DNA from: Methylotenera sp.
Lineage (GTDB): Bacteria > Pseudomonadota > Gammaproteobacteria > Burkholderiales > Methylophilaceae
Direction of reading: 5' to 3'
Assembly: GCA_014378845.1 (NCBI GenBank)
Contig: JACMNB010000014.1
Location: forward strand, 1 to 43,527
DNA: 43,527 nucleotides
Shown here: positions 15,496 through 23,474 of the stretch, piece by piece
Layout of the letters: every line of letters begins with the position of its first letter
How positions within the stretch are numbered: position 1 is the stretch's first letter
Made by a program: the position numbers and the translations under genes
Notes under the pieces: model-generated
Database searches by the model: none
What the model was told of the DNA's origin: nothing
What the model saw: the letters and a program-made list of their open reading frames with translations, nothing else

Positions 15496-16362
15496 TTATT
15501 TTATCGCGTCAAGCGCTTTCAAGCGTCTTTGCGCGTTGGGCGTTACAGCAGCTTCAGGATATTTGGCCACTAAATCACGTAGCGTTTTTTTAGCGCTGGC
15601 GACTTGCCCCAGCTGAATTTGACCGTTAGCCATGTTGTACATCGCATCGGGCACTTTGGCACTTTCTGGATGCAAATCAATCACTTTTTGCTGCGTTGCG
15701 ATGCTAGATTTATAGTTTTTTAAGGCAAATTGACTGTAGCCCATGCCGTACAGCGCATCGGGCGCCAATTTGCTAGTAGGAAACTCGCGCAAAAACGCAT
15801 CAAATGCGGCAAACGCCTCTTTATGCTTGGCCGATTGGCTTAGCACATTCGCATCGGCAAAGGCTTTGGCGTCTTTTTCTTCTGTCGTTGACGAACTAAG
15901 CGTTATAGTAGAAGGCGCGCTGTTATTGATGCTTGAAGCTGAAGAACCACCTTCAATTTTACGCAGCCTAGTATCGGTATCCACATACAAATCTTTTTGA
16001 CGCGCTTGCGTGGCTTCTAAATTATGCTGTGCGACTTCTAAATCACCTTTTAAATTGGCCACTTCTTGCTTTAAGGTTTCAATTTGATTTTGCATTTCAC
16101 TTAAGCCGCCGCCTTGCACAATCGCTTCAATCGCGGCAATGCGCTTTTCCATCGCGGTTGAGGCTTTTTTCAAATCGGCAATCGCTGACATCGCTGCATT
16201 GTGGTCGCTTTGTTGTTTGGCTTCTACTTCTACTATTTTTTTGCGCGCTTCTTTATCGTCAAACAGCGCAGCGTGCGCTGTATTAAAAAATGAAGCGAGC
16301 GCAAAAAGACTTAAGCCAACCACCACTATTTTTTTTATCATACTGCGTTGAATAACATTCAT
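15496..16362 (-). CDS. cpoB: Cell division coordinator CpoB (YbgF)
   Basis: Periplasmic TPR protein that links outer-membrane constriction by Tol-Pal to septal peptidoglycan synthesis by PBP1B. The 288-residue precursor has a signal peptide ending in NTAHA, an N-terminal trimerising coiled coil (residues about 45-130, many Gln/Lys/Glu with heptads), a Ser/Thr-rich linker, and three TPR units (FDAFLREFPTSKLAPDALYGMGYSQF and two more, in pieces). AAAGG precedes the ATG at 16362; a second ATG seven codons in would also keep the signal peptide. It is the last gene of the Tol-Pal set. Confidence 0.94.
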   Translation of the reverse strand: MNVIQRSMIKKIVVVGLSLFALASFFNTAHAALFDDKEARKKIVEVEAKQQSDHNAAMSAIADLKKASTAMEKRIAAIEAIVQGGGLSEMQNQIETLKQEVANLKGDLEVAQHNLEATQARQKDLYVDTDTRLRKIEGGSSASSINNSAPSTITLSSSTTEEKDAKAFADANVLSQSAKHKEAFAAFDAFLREFPTSKLAPDALYGMGYSQFALKNYKSSIATQQKVIDLHPESAKVPDAMYNMANGQIQLGQVASAKKTLRDLVAKYPEAAVTPNAQRRLKALDAIK

Positions 16363-16383
16363 CTAAAAACCTTTAATTTATCC

Positions 16384-16444
16384 CGTTCATGGTGAGCCTG
16401 TCGAGCCATGAGAACTACTTCCTTCGACAAGCTCAAAATGAACG
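16384..16444. repeat. Inverted repeat of the TTCGACAAGCTC family between pal and cpoB
   Basis: CGTTCATGGTGAGCCTGTCGA (split here at 16384-16404) pairs imperfectly with TTCGACAAGCTC-AAAATGAACG (16423-16444). The same core appears in the large array at 35082-35255. It may form a hairpin in the mRNA between pal and cpoB. Confidence 0.75.
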
Positions 16445-16453
16445 CTAACTTGC

Positions 16454-17050
16454 TTAATCGCCTTCGTAAACAACATCGGCACGGCGATTTTTAGCAAAAC
16501 AATCTTCATTATCGCAATTTTGTACCGCTTTCTCTTCACCGTAACTGATTGTTTCTATTTGATTATCTTTTACACCAAGCAGATTTAAGGCTTTTTTAAC
16601 CGCAACCGAGCGACGTTGCCCAAGCGATACATTATATTCGCGTGTACCACGTTCATCGGTATTGCCTTGCACCACCACTTTGGTATCTGGATGCGCCAGC
16701 AAATATTTGCTATGCGCCTCTATAATTGGGCGATATTCAGCTTTAACCGCATCGCTGTTGTAATCAAAATAAATATTACGTTTTGAAAGAATATTGTTTG
16801 GGTCTTTAAGCGGGTTGTTTTTATCATCCATGCTTGCGTTGCTATCAATTTGTGCTTCTTTTATGGCATTGGTATCCGCGCCGCTATTGTCTACTGGCTT
16901 GGTATTTCCAGCCGTTGATGCAGAAGGGCTTTTATCTTCCACCGCGGCAGGTTTCATCGGCGTACTTTTACACGCCACTAATGCGGTTGAAATTGCCAGC
17001 GCCATCAATAATTTTGTGCTTAGCTTATATTGAGTATTTAAATTGGTCAT
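16454..17050 (-). CDS. pal: Peptidoglycan-associated lipoprotein Pal
   Basis: Outer-membrane lipoprotein that binds peptidoglycan and TolB. The 198-residue precursor has a lipobox ending at C27 (ALVAC) followed by Lys, which favours outer-membrane sorting. After a Ser/Asp-rich linker the OmpA-like domain shows IYFDYNSDAVK, VVQGNTDERGTREYNVSLGQRRS and NRRADVVYEGD. Ribosome binding site GGAG lies 8 bases before the ATG, and an 18-bp perfect palindrome lies just upstream of that. Confidence 0.96.
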   Translation of the reverse strand: MTNLNTQYKLSTKLLMALAISTALVACKSTPMKPAAVEDKSPSASTAGNTKPVDNSGADTNAIKEAQIDSNASMDDKNNPLKDPNNILSKRNIYFDYNSDAVKAEYRPIIEAHSKYLLAHPDTKVVVQGNTDERGTREYNVSLGQRRSVAVKKALNLLGVKDNQIETISYGEEKAVQNCDNEDCFAKNRRADVVYEGD

Positions 17051-17068
17051 CGTGCTTTCTCCTAATTG

Positions 17069-17086
17069 ATACCCATTAATGGGTAT
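17069..17086. promoter_or_regulatory. 18-bp perfect palindrome upstream of pal
   Basis: ATACCCATTAATGGGTAT is its own reverse complement and lies 19-36 bases before the pal ATG, adjoining the ribosome binding site. In RNA it would form a 7-bp stem with a UUAA loop; in DNA it has the form of an operator. Confidence 0.5.
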
Positions 17087-17195
17087 ATGTACGTTGTTGA
17101 TTCAAACTATTAATTTAATATAACGCGTTCATTTAATACGATTTTTTGCTAGTTGCTTATTATGTCGCAGGCAAGTTAATGATTGAATGGCCAAC

Positions 17196-18479
17196 TTAAT
17201 TAATGAGCGGGCCCCACGCGGGCTCACGCACATCGCCAGATGCATCATTTAGGCGTTGATGCACTTTTCCATCGCTTGACACCGCCGCCAGTGTGCCGCG
17301 GCCGCGCGCTTTGGTGGCATATAAAATGACGCGACCATTTGGTGCAAAACTGGGTGATTCGTCTTGCGCGCCCTCACTTAATAATTGCACTTGGCCAGAA
17401 GCTAAATCTTGCAATGCGACACGAAATTTGCCGCCGTCATTGCGAATATACGCCAAGCTTTTGCCATCGGGTGAAAAACGTGGTGAAACATTATAACTAC
17501 CTTCAAATGTCACGCGACTAACCGCGCCGCCGCCAGCAGGCGTTTTGTATATTTGCGGCTTGCCGCCGCGGTCTGAGCTAAAATAAATCCACGCGCCATC
17601 GGGTGAGAAAGCAGGCTCGGTATCAATGCCATTACTTTTAGTAATTTGTTTTAAATCACCACCGCTTGATGAAACCGTATAAATTTGCGAATTTGCGCCG
17701 TACGTGAGCACAATCGCCAATTTACTACCATCGGGCGACCAAGCAGGCGCGCTATTGTTGCCTTTATAGTTAGCCAACACATTTTGCGCGCCGCCGCTCA
17801 GCGATTGCATATAAATAATTGGTTTTTTCTTTTGAAACGATACATAAGCCAGCTTTGTGCCGTCAGGCGACCAAGCGGGCGAGATTATCGGCTCGTTCGA
17901 TCGCAGTACAGGCTGCGGGTTAAAGCCATCAGCATCAGCCACTTGCAAGGCATATTGCTTGCCAGTTTTGGTGATATACGCAATATGGCTGGCAAACATG
18001 CCGCTTTGGCCCGTGAGTTTTTGGTAAATCACATCGGCAATTTTGTGTGCGGTGGTACGGGTTTGGCTGGGGTTTATTTGATATTCCATGCCTGCCAACT
18101 GCGTTTGTTTAAGCGCATCCATCAACTGAAAGCTGACTTTTAACTTACTGCCCACATTTTCAACGTTACCCACGGTTAAGGCTTGTGCTTGCAAAGCTGT
18201 CCATTCGGCGTACTTAATTTGCGTTGCGTTAATAGGCAAATTAGCCATGCCACGTGTTTCTAACACGCGAAACAAGCCGCTGCGCGCTAAATCGGCGGCA
18301 ATAATTTCGTTGATATTTTCTTTGGTATTGGCCGCGCCGCCAAAAGGTACGATGGCGATGGGAATTTGACTTGAGCCGCCGCCACTAATTTCAATTTCAA
18401 GCGCGGCGTAAACTAAGGTAGGCAATAATGAGGCGCTTAAAAAAGCCGCACAAAAAAACATCTTTTTAAATAGATTCAT
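17196..18479 (-). CDS. tolB: Tol-Pal system protein TolB
   Basis: Periplasmic protein that exchanges between Pal, TolA and outer-membrane partners. From the ATG at 18479 it has 427 residues: a signal peptide ending LPTLVYA, an N-terminal alpha/beta domain (IPIAIVPFGG), and a six-bladed beta-propeller with repeats of the type SPAWSPDGTKLAYVS, APAWSPDGSKLAIV, EPAFSPDGAWIYFSSDRGG and SPRFSPDGKSLAYI. The two extra codons to a TTG at 18485 are unlikely to be used. It stands 130 bases after tolA, and pal follows after 145 bases. Confidence 0.96.
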   Translation of the reverse strand: MNLFKKMFFCAAFLSASLLPTLVYAALEIEISGGGSSQIPIAIVPFGGAANTKENINEIIAADLARSGLFRVLETRGMANLPINATQIKYAEWTALQAQALTVGNVENVGSKLKVSFQLMDALKQTQLAGMEYQINPSQTRTTAHKIADVIYQKLTGQSGMFASHIAYITKTGKQYALQVADADGFNPQPVLRSNEPIISPAWSPDGTKLAYVSFQKKKPIIYMQSLSGGAQNVLANYKGNNSAPAWSPDGSKLAIVLTYGANSQIYTVSSSGGDLKQITKSNGIDTEPAFSPDGAWIYFSSDRGGKPQIYKTPAGGGAVSRVTFEGSYNVSPRFSPDGKSLAYIRNDGGKFRVALQDLASGQVQLLSEGAQDESPSFAPNGRVILYATKARGRGTLAAVSSDGKVHQRLNDASGDVREPAWGPLIN

Positions 18480-18609
18480 AAGCAATTGGTATTTTGTTTG
18501 TTAAAAATTTCAACTAAATTCTACTGCAAAGCCGCACTTTTTTCACAGCATTTACACTTTATTACAACTATTACGCTTTGTTAACACCGCTAAATCATTA
18601 AAAAATTGA

Positions 18610-19479
18610 TTAATCATTGGGCCTAAATTTTAGGTTGAGATGTTTAAACTGTGATTTTAAACTCGTGTCCGGTGGTAAGGGCAATGGCTCGGATGCAATA
18701 ATGGCGCGCTCTACCGCCTCGTCGCAAGCATCACTGCCGCTCGATTTGGTAATTTTTGGCGTGCCGCCAATTTCTCCTGTTGGTAATACGTTAATCTCGA
18801 CTTTAATTTCTGGGCTGCCATCGCCGCACAGCGCTTTATTAACATTGCTGCGAATTTTAGCCTTAATTTTTTCGGTATATTCGCCAATTAAACTCGCGTT
18901 TGCGGCGCTGGCTAACTTATCGTCATTGCCGTTTGTTTCATTTAAAATCTCTTTTTGCGCCTTTCTTAGCGCATCTTTATTGGCTTTTTCAACTGCTTTT
19001 TTATCTTTCAATTCTTCATCACGCGCCTCATTTTTTAATTTTTCTAAAGCATCTTGTTTACGTTGCTCGTCGAGCTGTTTTTGCGCTAAGGCTTTTTCTT
19101 TCTTAGCTTCTTCTTTTTGCTCTTCAGCTTGTTTTTGTATCAGCTCTTTCTTCTTTTTTTCAAGCTCAATATCGACTTTTGGCTTTTCTGGCTTTGGTTT
19201 TTCCTCAGCAACGGGTTCAGGCTTAGGTTCTGGCTTTGGTTCTGGTTTTTCTTCTGCCACTGGCGCTGACTTCGGCTCAGGTTTCGGCACATCAGCAACA
19301 TTGGGCGCTGGCAATTTATTCCATAAGGCAACTTCAGTAATCGTTTCTACTGGGTGCGCGGCTTTCCAATTAAATGAAAGCAACATGCCCGCCAACAAGG
19401 CTACATGCACGCCAATGGCTAGCGCGCCTGCTTTCCAAGTGTCTTTTTTGGCTTCTAGATTTTCTTGCTTTTTAATCAT
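18610..19479 (-). CDS. tolA: Tol-Pal system protein TolA
   Basis: Inner-membrane energy transducer spanning the periplasm. The 289-residue protein has one N-terminal membrane segment (GALAIGVHVALLAGMLLSF), a long Pro/Lys/Glu-rich stretch (PEPKPEPKPEPVAEEKPKPE region) leading into a charged Lys/Glu/Ala helix (residues about 105-185), and a globular TonB-like C-terminal domain with C-x-GDGSPEIKVEINVLPTGEIGG and two cysteines expected to pair. tolR ends 12 bases upstream, so it is co-transcribed with tolQR. Confidence 0.94.
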   Translation of the reverse strand: MIKKQENLEAKKDTWKAGALAIGVHVALLAGMLLSFNWKAAHPVETITEVALWNKLPAPNVADVPKPEPKSAPVAEEKPEPKPEPKPEPVAEEKPKPEKPKVDIELEKKKKELIQKQAEEQKEEAKKEKALAQKQLDEQRKQDALEKLKNEARDEELKDKKAVEKANKDALRKAQKEILNETNGNDDKLASAANASLIGEYTEKIKAKIRSNVNKALCGDGSPEIKVEINVLPTGEIGGTPKITKSSGSDACDEAVERAIIASEPLPLPPDTSLKSQFKHLNLKFRPND

Positions 19480-19491
19480 GCTAAGAAAACA

Positions 19492-19887
19492 TTACTGCGG
19501 CGCGGGCTTAAATAGTAAACCGACTTTGTCCACTTTGGCTTGTTTCAGTAAATCCATCACTTTGATGACTTCGCCATATTGGGTTTTTTCATCGGCAGCA
19601 ATCACCACCGCGCGCGCTTTCAGGCCCAGTTGTTTTTTAATTTCATACAATAGCTTATCGCGCGGCAGGCTTTTGCCTTCAATCTCAGTCATGCCATCTT
19701 TGTGTATGGTCACCACAATTGGCGCGCCTACTTGCTTCATGGCTTGGCCAACTTTTGGCAGCTCAACAAGCCCGGGGTTGGTCATCGGAGCGGTTACCAT
19801 AAAAATCACCAACAGCACCAGCGTCACGTCGATGTACGGCACCACGTTGATTTGGTTCATCATGCGGCGTTTGCGGGTACGGCTCAT
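19492..19887 (-). CDS. tolR: Tol-Pal system protein TolR
   Basis: ExbD/TolR-type proton-channel subunit. The 131-residue protein has one membrane helix near the N-terminus with the essential Asp (VVPYIDVTLVLLVIFMVTAPM) and a periplasmic domain (VVIAADEKTQYGEVIKVMDLLKQA). The length is slightly below E. coli TolR (142). It is separated from tolQ by 149 bases containing an inverted repeat, unusually far for this pair, and overlaps no other gene. Confidence 0.95.
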   Translation of the reverse strand: MSRTRKRRMMNQINVVPYIDVTLVLLVIFMVTAPMTNPGLVELPKVGQAMKQVGAPIVVTIHKDGMTEIEGKSLPRDKLLYEIKKQLGLKARAVVIAADEKTQYGEVIKVMDLLKQAKVDKVGLLFKPAPQ

Positions 19888-19932
19888 GGCGTTAACTCCT
19901 GTTCCGTTATTTTAAGCCCACGTTTTTGCAGG

Positions 19933-19978
19933 GCGAAGAATCCAAAACTAGCTAGCAAAAAAGAACTGGATTCTTCGC
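19933..19978. repeat. Inverted repeat in the tolQ-tolR gap
   Basis: GCGAAGAATCCA (19933-19944) and TGGATTCTTCGC (19967-19978) are perfect 12-bp arms; TACACTCAGAATGACAG follows, the usual right flank of this repeat family. It would form a hairpin in the tolQR mRNA. Confidence 0.8.
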
Positions 19979-20036
19979 TACACTCAGAATGACAGTGGAA
20001 GGGATAAACACCTTGATTTAAACAATCCATCATTTT

Positions 20037-20723
20037 TTAAGATTTACGCTGAAGAATATTCGTGAACTCTTCCATAAAGCTTTCGTATCGCACCGACAAT
20101 CGGTCTACTTTTGAGGCGAATCGATTGTAAGCAATCACCGCAGGAATCGCCGCGAATAAGCCAATGGCTGTGGCAACTAGCGCCTCTGCAATGCCAGGCG
20201 CAACCTGGCTAAGCGTTGCTTGCGCCACGCTGGATAAGCCGCGAAACGCATTCATAATGCCCCACACCGTGCCAAATAGGCCGATATATGGGCTTACCGA
20301 GCCAACGCTGGCTAGAAACGGCAAGTGGGCGTCAAGGTCATCCAGCTCGCGATTGTAAGCAGCGCGCATAGCACGGCGCGAGCCTTCCATCACGTCTGAA
20401 ATATCCATTTTTGTGACGGCACCCGCTTGTTGTTTATGGCGCACAAATTCTTTAAAACCCGCTTCAAATATGCTAGCCATGCCTTGCGGTTTGCGCCGAC
20501 CTGCGGTCACGCTTTCGTACAATTTACCTAAATCGCCGCCAGTCCAAAATTTATTTTCAAACGCTTCCGATTCCGCGTCTGCGCGCTTAATGGTCGCCAC
20601 TTTAATAAAAATATACCACCACGAAAACAGCGAAGTAATCAGCAAAATCACCAATACCGCTTGCACTGGCAAGCTGGCGCCAGCGATTAAACTAAATAAA
20701 GACATGTCATTGGCAACGCTCAT
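20037..20723 (-). CDS. tolQ: Tol-Pal system protein TolQ
   Basis: MotA/TolQ/ExbB-type proton-channel subunit that energises TolA. The protein has 228 residues from the second of two adjacent ATGs, chosen because GGAG lies 5 bases before it (the first ATG would leave only 2). Membrane helices are at about residues 15-38 (VQAVLVILLITSLFSWWYIFI), 135-155 and 170-195, with SVSPYIGLFGTVWGIMNAF and VAPGIAEALVATAIGLFAAIPAV typical of the channel. It follows ybgC by 20 bases. Confidence 0.96.
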   Translation of the reverse strand: MSVANDMSLFSLIAGASLPVQAVLVILLITSLFSWWYIFIKVATIKRADAESEAFENKFWTGGDLGKLYESVTAGRRKPQGMASIFEAGFKEFVRHKQQAGAVTKMDISDVMEGSRRAMRAAYNRELDDLDAHLPFLASVGSVSPYIGLFGTVWGIMNAFRGLSSVAQATLSQVAPGIAEALVATAIGLFAAIPAVIAYNRFASKVDRLSVRYESFMEEFTNILQRKS

Positions 20724-20743
20724 CATTACTCCAAAAAGTGCTT

Positions 20744-21172
20744 TTAAATAAGGGTTTTTGCCACTTGTAAAACGGCGGCTGGAATACGGGTTGGTTTAAA
20801 GGTGATGTTATTGATAAAAGCCGCTTTTACCTGCGCCTCAATCAACAATTCTTTACCTAACAAATCATGATGGCGGCAAATCGTTTGCGCGCATTGCCAG
20901 CTGCTGTTGCCAAGCGCAGTTAATTGAGATTTTACAATTAGACAATCGTTAAACTTGGCTGGTTTTTTAAAGGCAATTTGCAAGCTATGCACCACAATAA
21001 TCACGTTTAGGTTATCACGCAAATCGGTTTGCTCAAAACCCAAATGACGCAGCCACTCGGTTCGCGCGCGCTCTAAAAAATTAAGATATTGTGAATGATA
21101 CACCACGCCGCCCGCGTCCGTATCCTCGTAATAAACACGAATAGCCCAGTGATGTGCATGCGTATCAATCAT
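20744..21172 (-). CDS. ybgC: Acyl-CoA thioesterase YbgC
   Basis: Hotdog-fold thioesterase found at the head of tol-pal clusters, acting on acyl-CoA or acyl-ACP and possibly in phospholipid metabolism. The 142-residue protein has the 4-hydroxybenzoyl-CoA thioesterase motif with catalytic Asp (RVYYEDTDAGGVVYHSQYLNFLERARTEWLR in pieces). An inserted glycosyltransferase gene precedes it by 38 bases. Confidence 0.94.
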   Translation of the reverse strand: MIDTHAHHWAIRVYYEDTDAGGVVYHSQYLNFLERARTEWLRHLGFEQTDLRDNLNVIIVVHSLQIAFKKPAKFNDCLIVKSQLTALGNSSWQCAQTICRHHDLLGKELLIEAQVKAAFINNITFKPTRIPAAVLQVAKTLI

Positions 21173-21210
21173 GGTTTTCAGCAGTTTTGAGCGTCAAAAT
21201 TTGAGCCAAC

Positions 21211-22218
21211 CTATTTTGAAATGTTGAATGCAAGTAACAGTACATAAAAAAGCTGCTTTAAAAAAAATAAACTACCCTTATATTTAAAATCATTCACTTT
21301 TATTTTAGAAACTAGTTGAAAGACATTTTTGGATTTATAAAGGCTTAATATTTGCTGATAGTAGGTTAATTTTTGACGTATAGAAATAAGGTAAAGGTCG
21401 TCATTAAAAGTGATGGCCTTACTTTGACCTGATTGGCCAATATATTCTTCCAAAGCTTCAAGCTGATCGACTAACGCTTTAACATTTTGTTTGTTACGTT
21501 CTGCATTATTAACAATGGATTTTTTTTCTTTACCTGCTAAAGTTAACGACCCGCCGTGCCGCCTAAACAATGTCAGAATTTGATTCACTAATAAAATATC
21601 GCCAAGCATTCCGCTTGCAACAATGATTGAAAGATCAAAGCAGGTTGATACATCTCCCAAATCTATTTTTTTGGTCGAAATGTCTTCAATAAGTTTGACA
21701 GCCTCTACACTAAATATCATTTGATGCCCAAATCCCCATAAGTCATCATGATAGGCAGGAAACTTAACCAGTGCTGAATCTTTAAAATTGGGTTGTACCA
21801 CACCTAAATCTTCCAATTTTTCGTTTACGCTGCGGCTTTTGTGTACAGCCAGTTTTACTGTTGGATTTTGTATGAGCAAACTGCGTAAAGTGGATATTTT
21901 ATCTGCTTCCCAATAATCATCTTGGTCGCAATAACAGATAAAATCACTATTACAGTTTTTAAACGCATTTAAAAAGTTATAAATAACGCCTGATTTCTCT
22001 TTAGAATTGATAACTAGTTTTAGCGGTATTGTTGAAATACTTTTAAACTTATTAATGATATTAATGGTTTCATCATTAGAATTATCATCAGAAATAACGA
22101 TTTCATCGGGCAAATCAAGTTGATTGTTAATACTCATCAACTGCTCAAACAGATAACGTTGACCGTTATAAGTCGCCATTGCTACTGATATGGAGATTTT
22201 TTTATCTGCTTTTATCAA
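21211..22218 (-). CDS. Family 2 glycosyltransferase
   Basis: A GT-A fold glycosyltransferase, probably adding a sugar to a surface polysaccharide or lipopolysaccharide. The first strand and nucleotide site are ISVAMATYNGQRYL and EIVISDDNSNDET; the metal-binding motif is FICYCDQDDYWE. C-terminal residues 290-335 contain a hydrophobic stretch that may contact the membrane. The 335-residue frame begins at TTG (22218), preceded by GAGG; the first ATG, at codon 14, would cut the first strand. Its AT-rich codon use differs from ruvB and ybgC on either side, and it has no functional link with them, so lateral entry is likely. The substrate cannot be told. Confidence 0.88.
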   Translation of the reverse strand: MIKADKKISISVAMATYNGQRYLFEQLMSINNQLDLPDEIVISDDNSNDETINIINKFKSISTIPLKLVINSKEKSGVIYNFLNAFKNCNSDFICYCDQDDYWEADKISTLRSLLIQNPTVKLAVHKSRSVNEKLEDLGVVQPNFKDSALVKFPAYHDDLWGFGHQMIFSVEAVKLIEDISTKKIDLGDVSTCFDLSIIVASGMLGDILLVNQILTLFRRHGGSLTLAGKEKKSIVNNAERNKQNVKALVDQLEALEEYIGQSGQSKAITFNDDLYLISIRQKLTYYQQILSLYKSKNVFQLVSKIKVNDFKYKGSLFFLKQLFYVLLLAFNISK

Positions 22219-22242
22219 GTTTTATCCTCATAATTTAGCATT

Positions 22243-23280
22243 TTATTGTTGCCAAACCTCACCCGCAGCCAATGTTTTAGGCACCGGCATGCCAAAGTGC
22301 TGGTAGGCCAAGCTAGTGGCGACGCGGCCACGCGGGGTGCGCATTAAATAGCCTTGTTGGATTAAATACGGCTCTAGCACGTCTTCAATCGTGTCGCGCT
22401 CTTCGCCAATCGCGGCGGCCAAATTATCCAAGCCAACAGGGCCGCCGCCGAATTTTGTCAATACCGCGCCAAGTAATTTTCTATCCATTACATCAAAGCC
22501 CAAGCTATCGACATCCAGCATTTTTAGCGCGGCATCGGCCACTTCGCTGCTGACAATGCCGTCGGCTTTCACTTGCGCATAATCGCGCACGCGGCGCAGT
22601 AATCTGTTGGATATGCGCGGTGTGCCACGGGAGCGTTTGGCGACTTCTTGCGCGCCAGATTCGGTGATTTCTACTGCTAACAAGCCTGCGCTGCGATGTA
22701 CAATGCGACTCAATTCTTCAGTGGTATAAAACTCTAAGCGCGAAACAATACCAAAGCGGTCGCGCAGTGGATTGGTGAGCATGCCCGCGCGCGTGGTTGC
22801 GCCAATTAAGGTAAATGGCGGCAAATCGAGGCGCACACTGCGCGCGGCTGGCCCTTCGCCAATCATAATATCCAGCCGATAATCTTCCATGGCAGGATAC
22901 AAAATCTCCTCTACCACGGGGCTTAAGCGGTGAATTTCATCAATAAACAGCACGTCATTGGGCTCTAAATTGGTAAGTAGCGCCGCTAAATCGCCCGCAC
23001 GTTCTAACACTGGGCCTGAGGTTTGGCGCAAATTAACGCCCATTTCGCGCGCAATAATATGTGCCAGCGTGGTTTTGCCCAAGCCTGGCGGGCCGAATAA
23101 AAGTACATGATCTAGTGGCTCGCTGCGGCCGCGCGCGGCGCTGATGAAGATTTCTAGCTGGCTGCGCGCTTTCTCTTGGCCCACATATTCATCAAGCACT
23201 TTGGGGCGCAGCGCGCGTTCTAGCGCCTCTTCTTGCGGATTTTCGGTGGCAGATGCAATTAAACGGTCGGTTTCAATCAT
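22243..23280 (-). CDS. ruvB: Holliday junction branch migration helicase RuvB
   Basis: AAA+ motor that drives branch migration with RuvA. The 345-residue protein has Walker [10 protein letters not shown], Walker [11 protein letters not shown], sensor/arginine-finger region [19 protein letters not shown] and the C-terminal winged helix ending [17 protein letters not shown]. It is normally next to ruvA; here ruvA is at 31467, about 8 kb upstream, with accessory genes between. Confidence 0.97.
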   Translation of the reverse strand: MIETDRLIASATENPQEEALERALRPKVLDEYVGQEKARSQLEIFISAARGRSEPLDHVLLFGPPGLGKTTLAHIIAREMGVNLRQTSGPVLERAGDLAALLTNLEPNDVLFIDEIHRLSPVVEEILYPAMEDYRLDIMIGEGPAARSVRLDLPPFTLIGATTRAGMLTNPLRDRFGIVSRLEFYTTEELSRIVHRSAGLLAVEITESGAQEVAKRSRGTPRISNRLLRRVRDYAQVKADGIVSSEVADAALKMLDVDSLGFDVMDRKLLGAVLTKFGGGPVGLDNLAAAIGEERDTIEDVLEPYLIQQGYLMRTPRGRVATSLAYQHFGMPVPKTLAAGEVWQQ

Positions 23281-23474
23281 GCTTTAACGTTATCTTGTTT
23301 CAGTTTTTCAATCAAACGGCTATTTTAAACCGATTAGAACGCGCTTGCGTGCATTTAGTGTTGCGCGCCAGAATTTAAGCCAAGAAATATAAACCAAGAA
23401 ATATCAACCAAGCATTTTAATCGCAAAAATTGCAAATTATATTTAAGCCCAAGAGTTGAGCTTGGCTTGTATGC

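Noticed and set aside
18617-19915. A 432-codon plus-strand frame across tolA and tolR
   Set aside because: It is fully antisense to two well-supported genes; the length is due to the Lys/Glu/Ala-rich codon bias of tolA.
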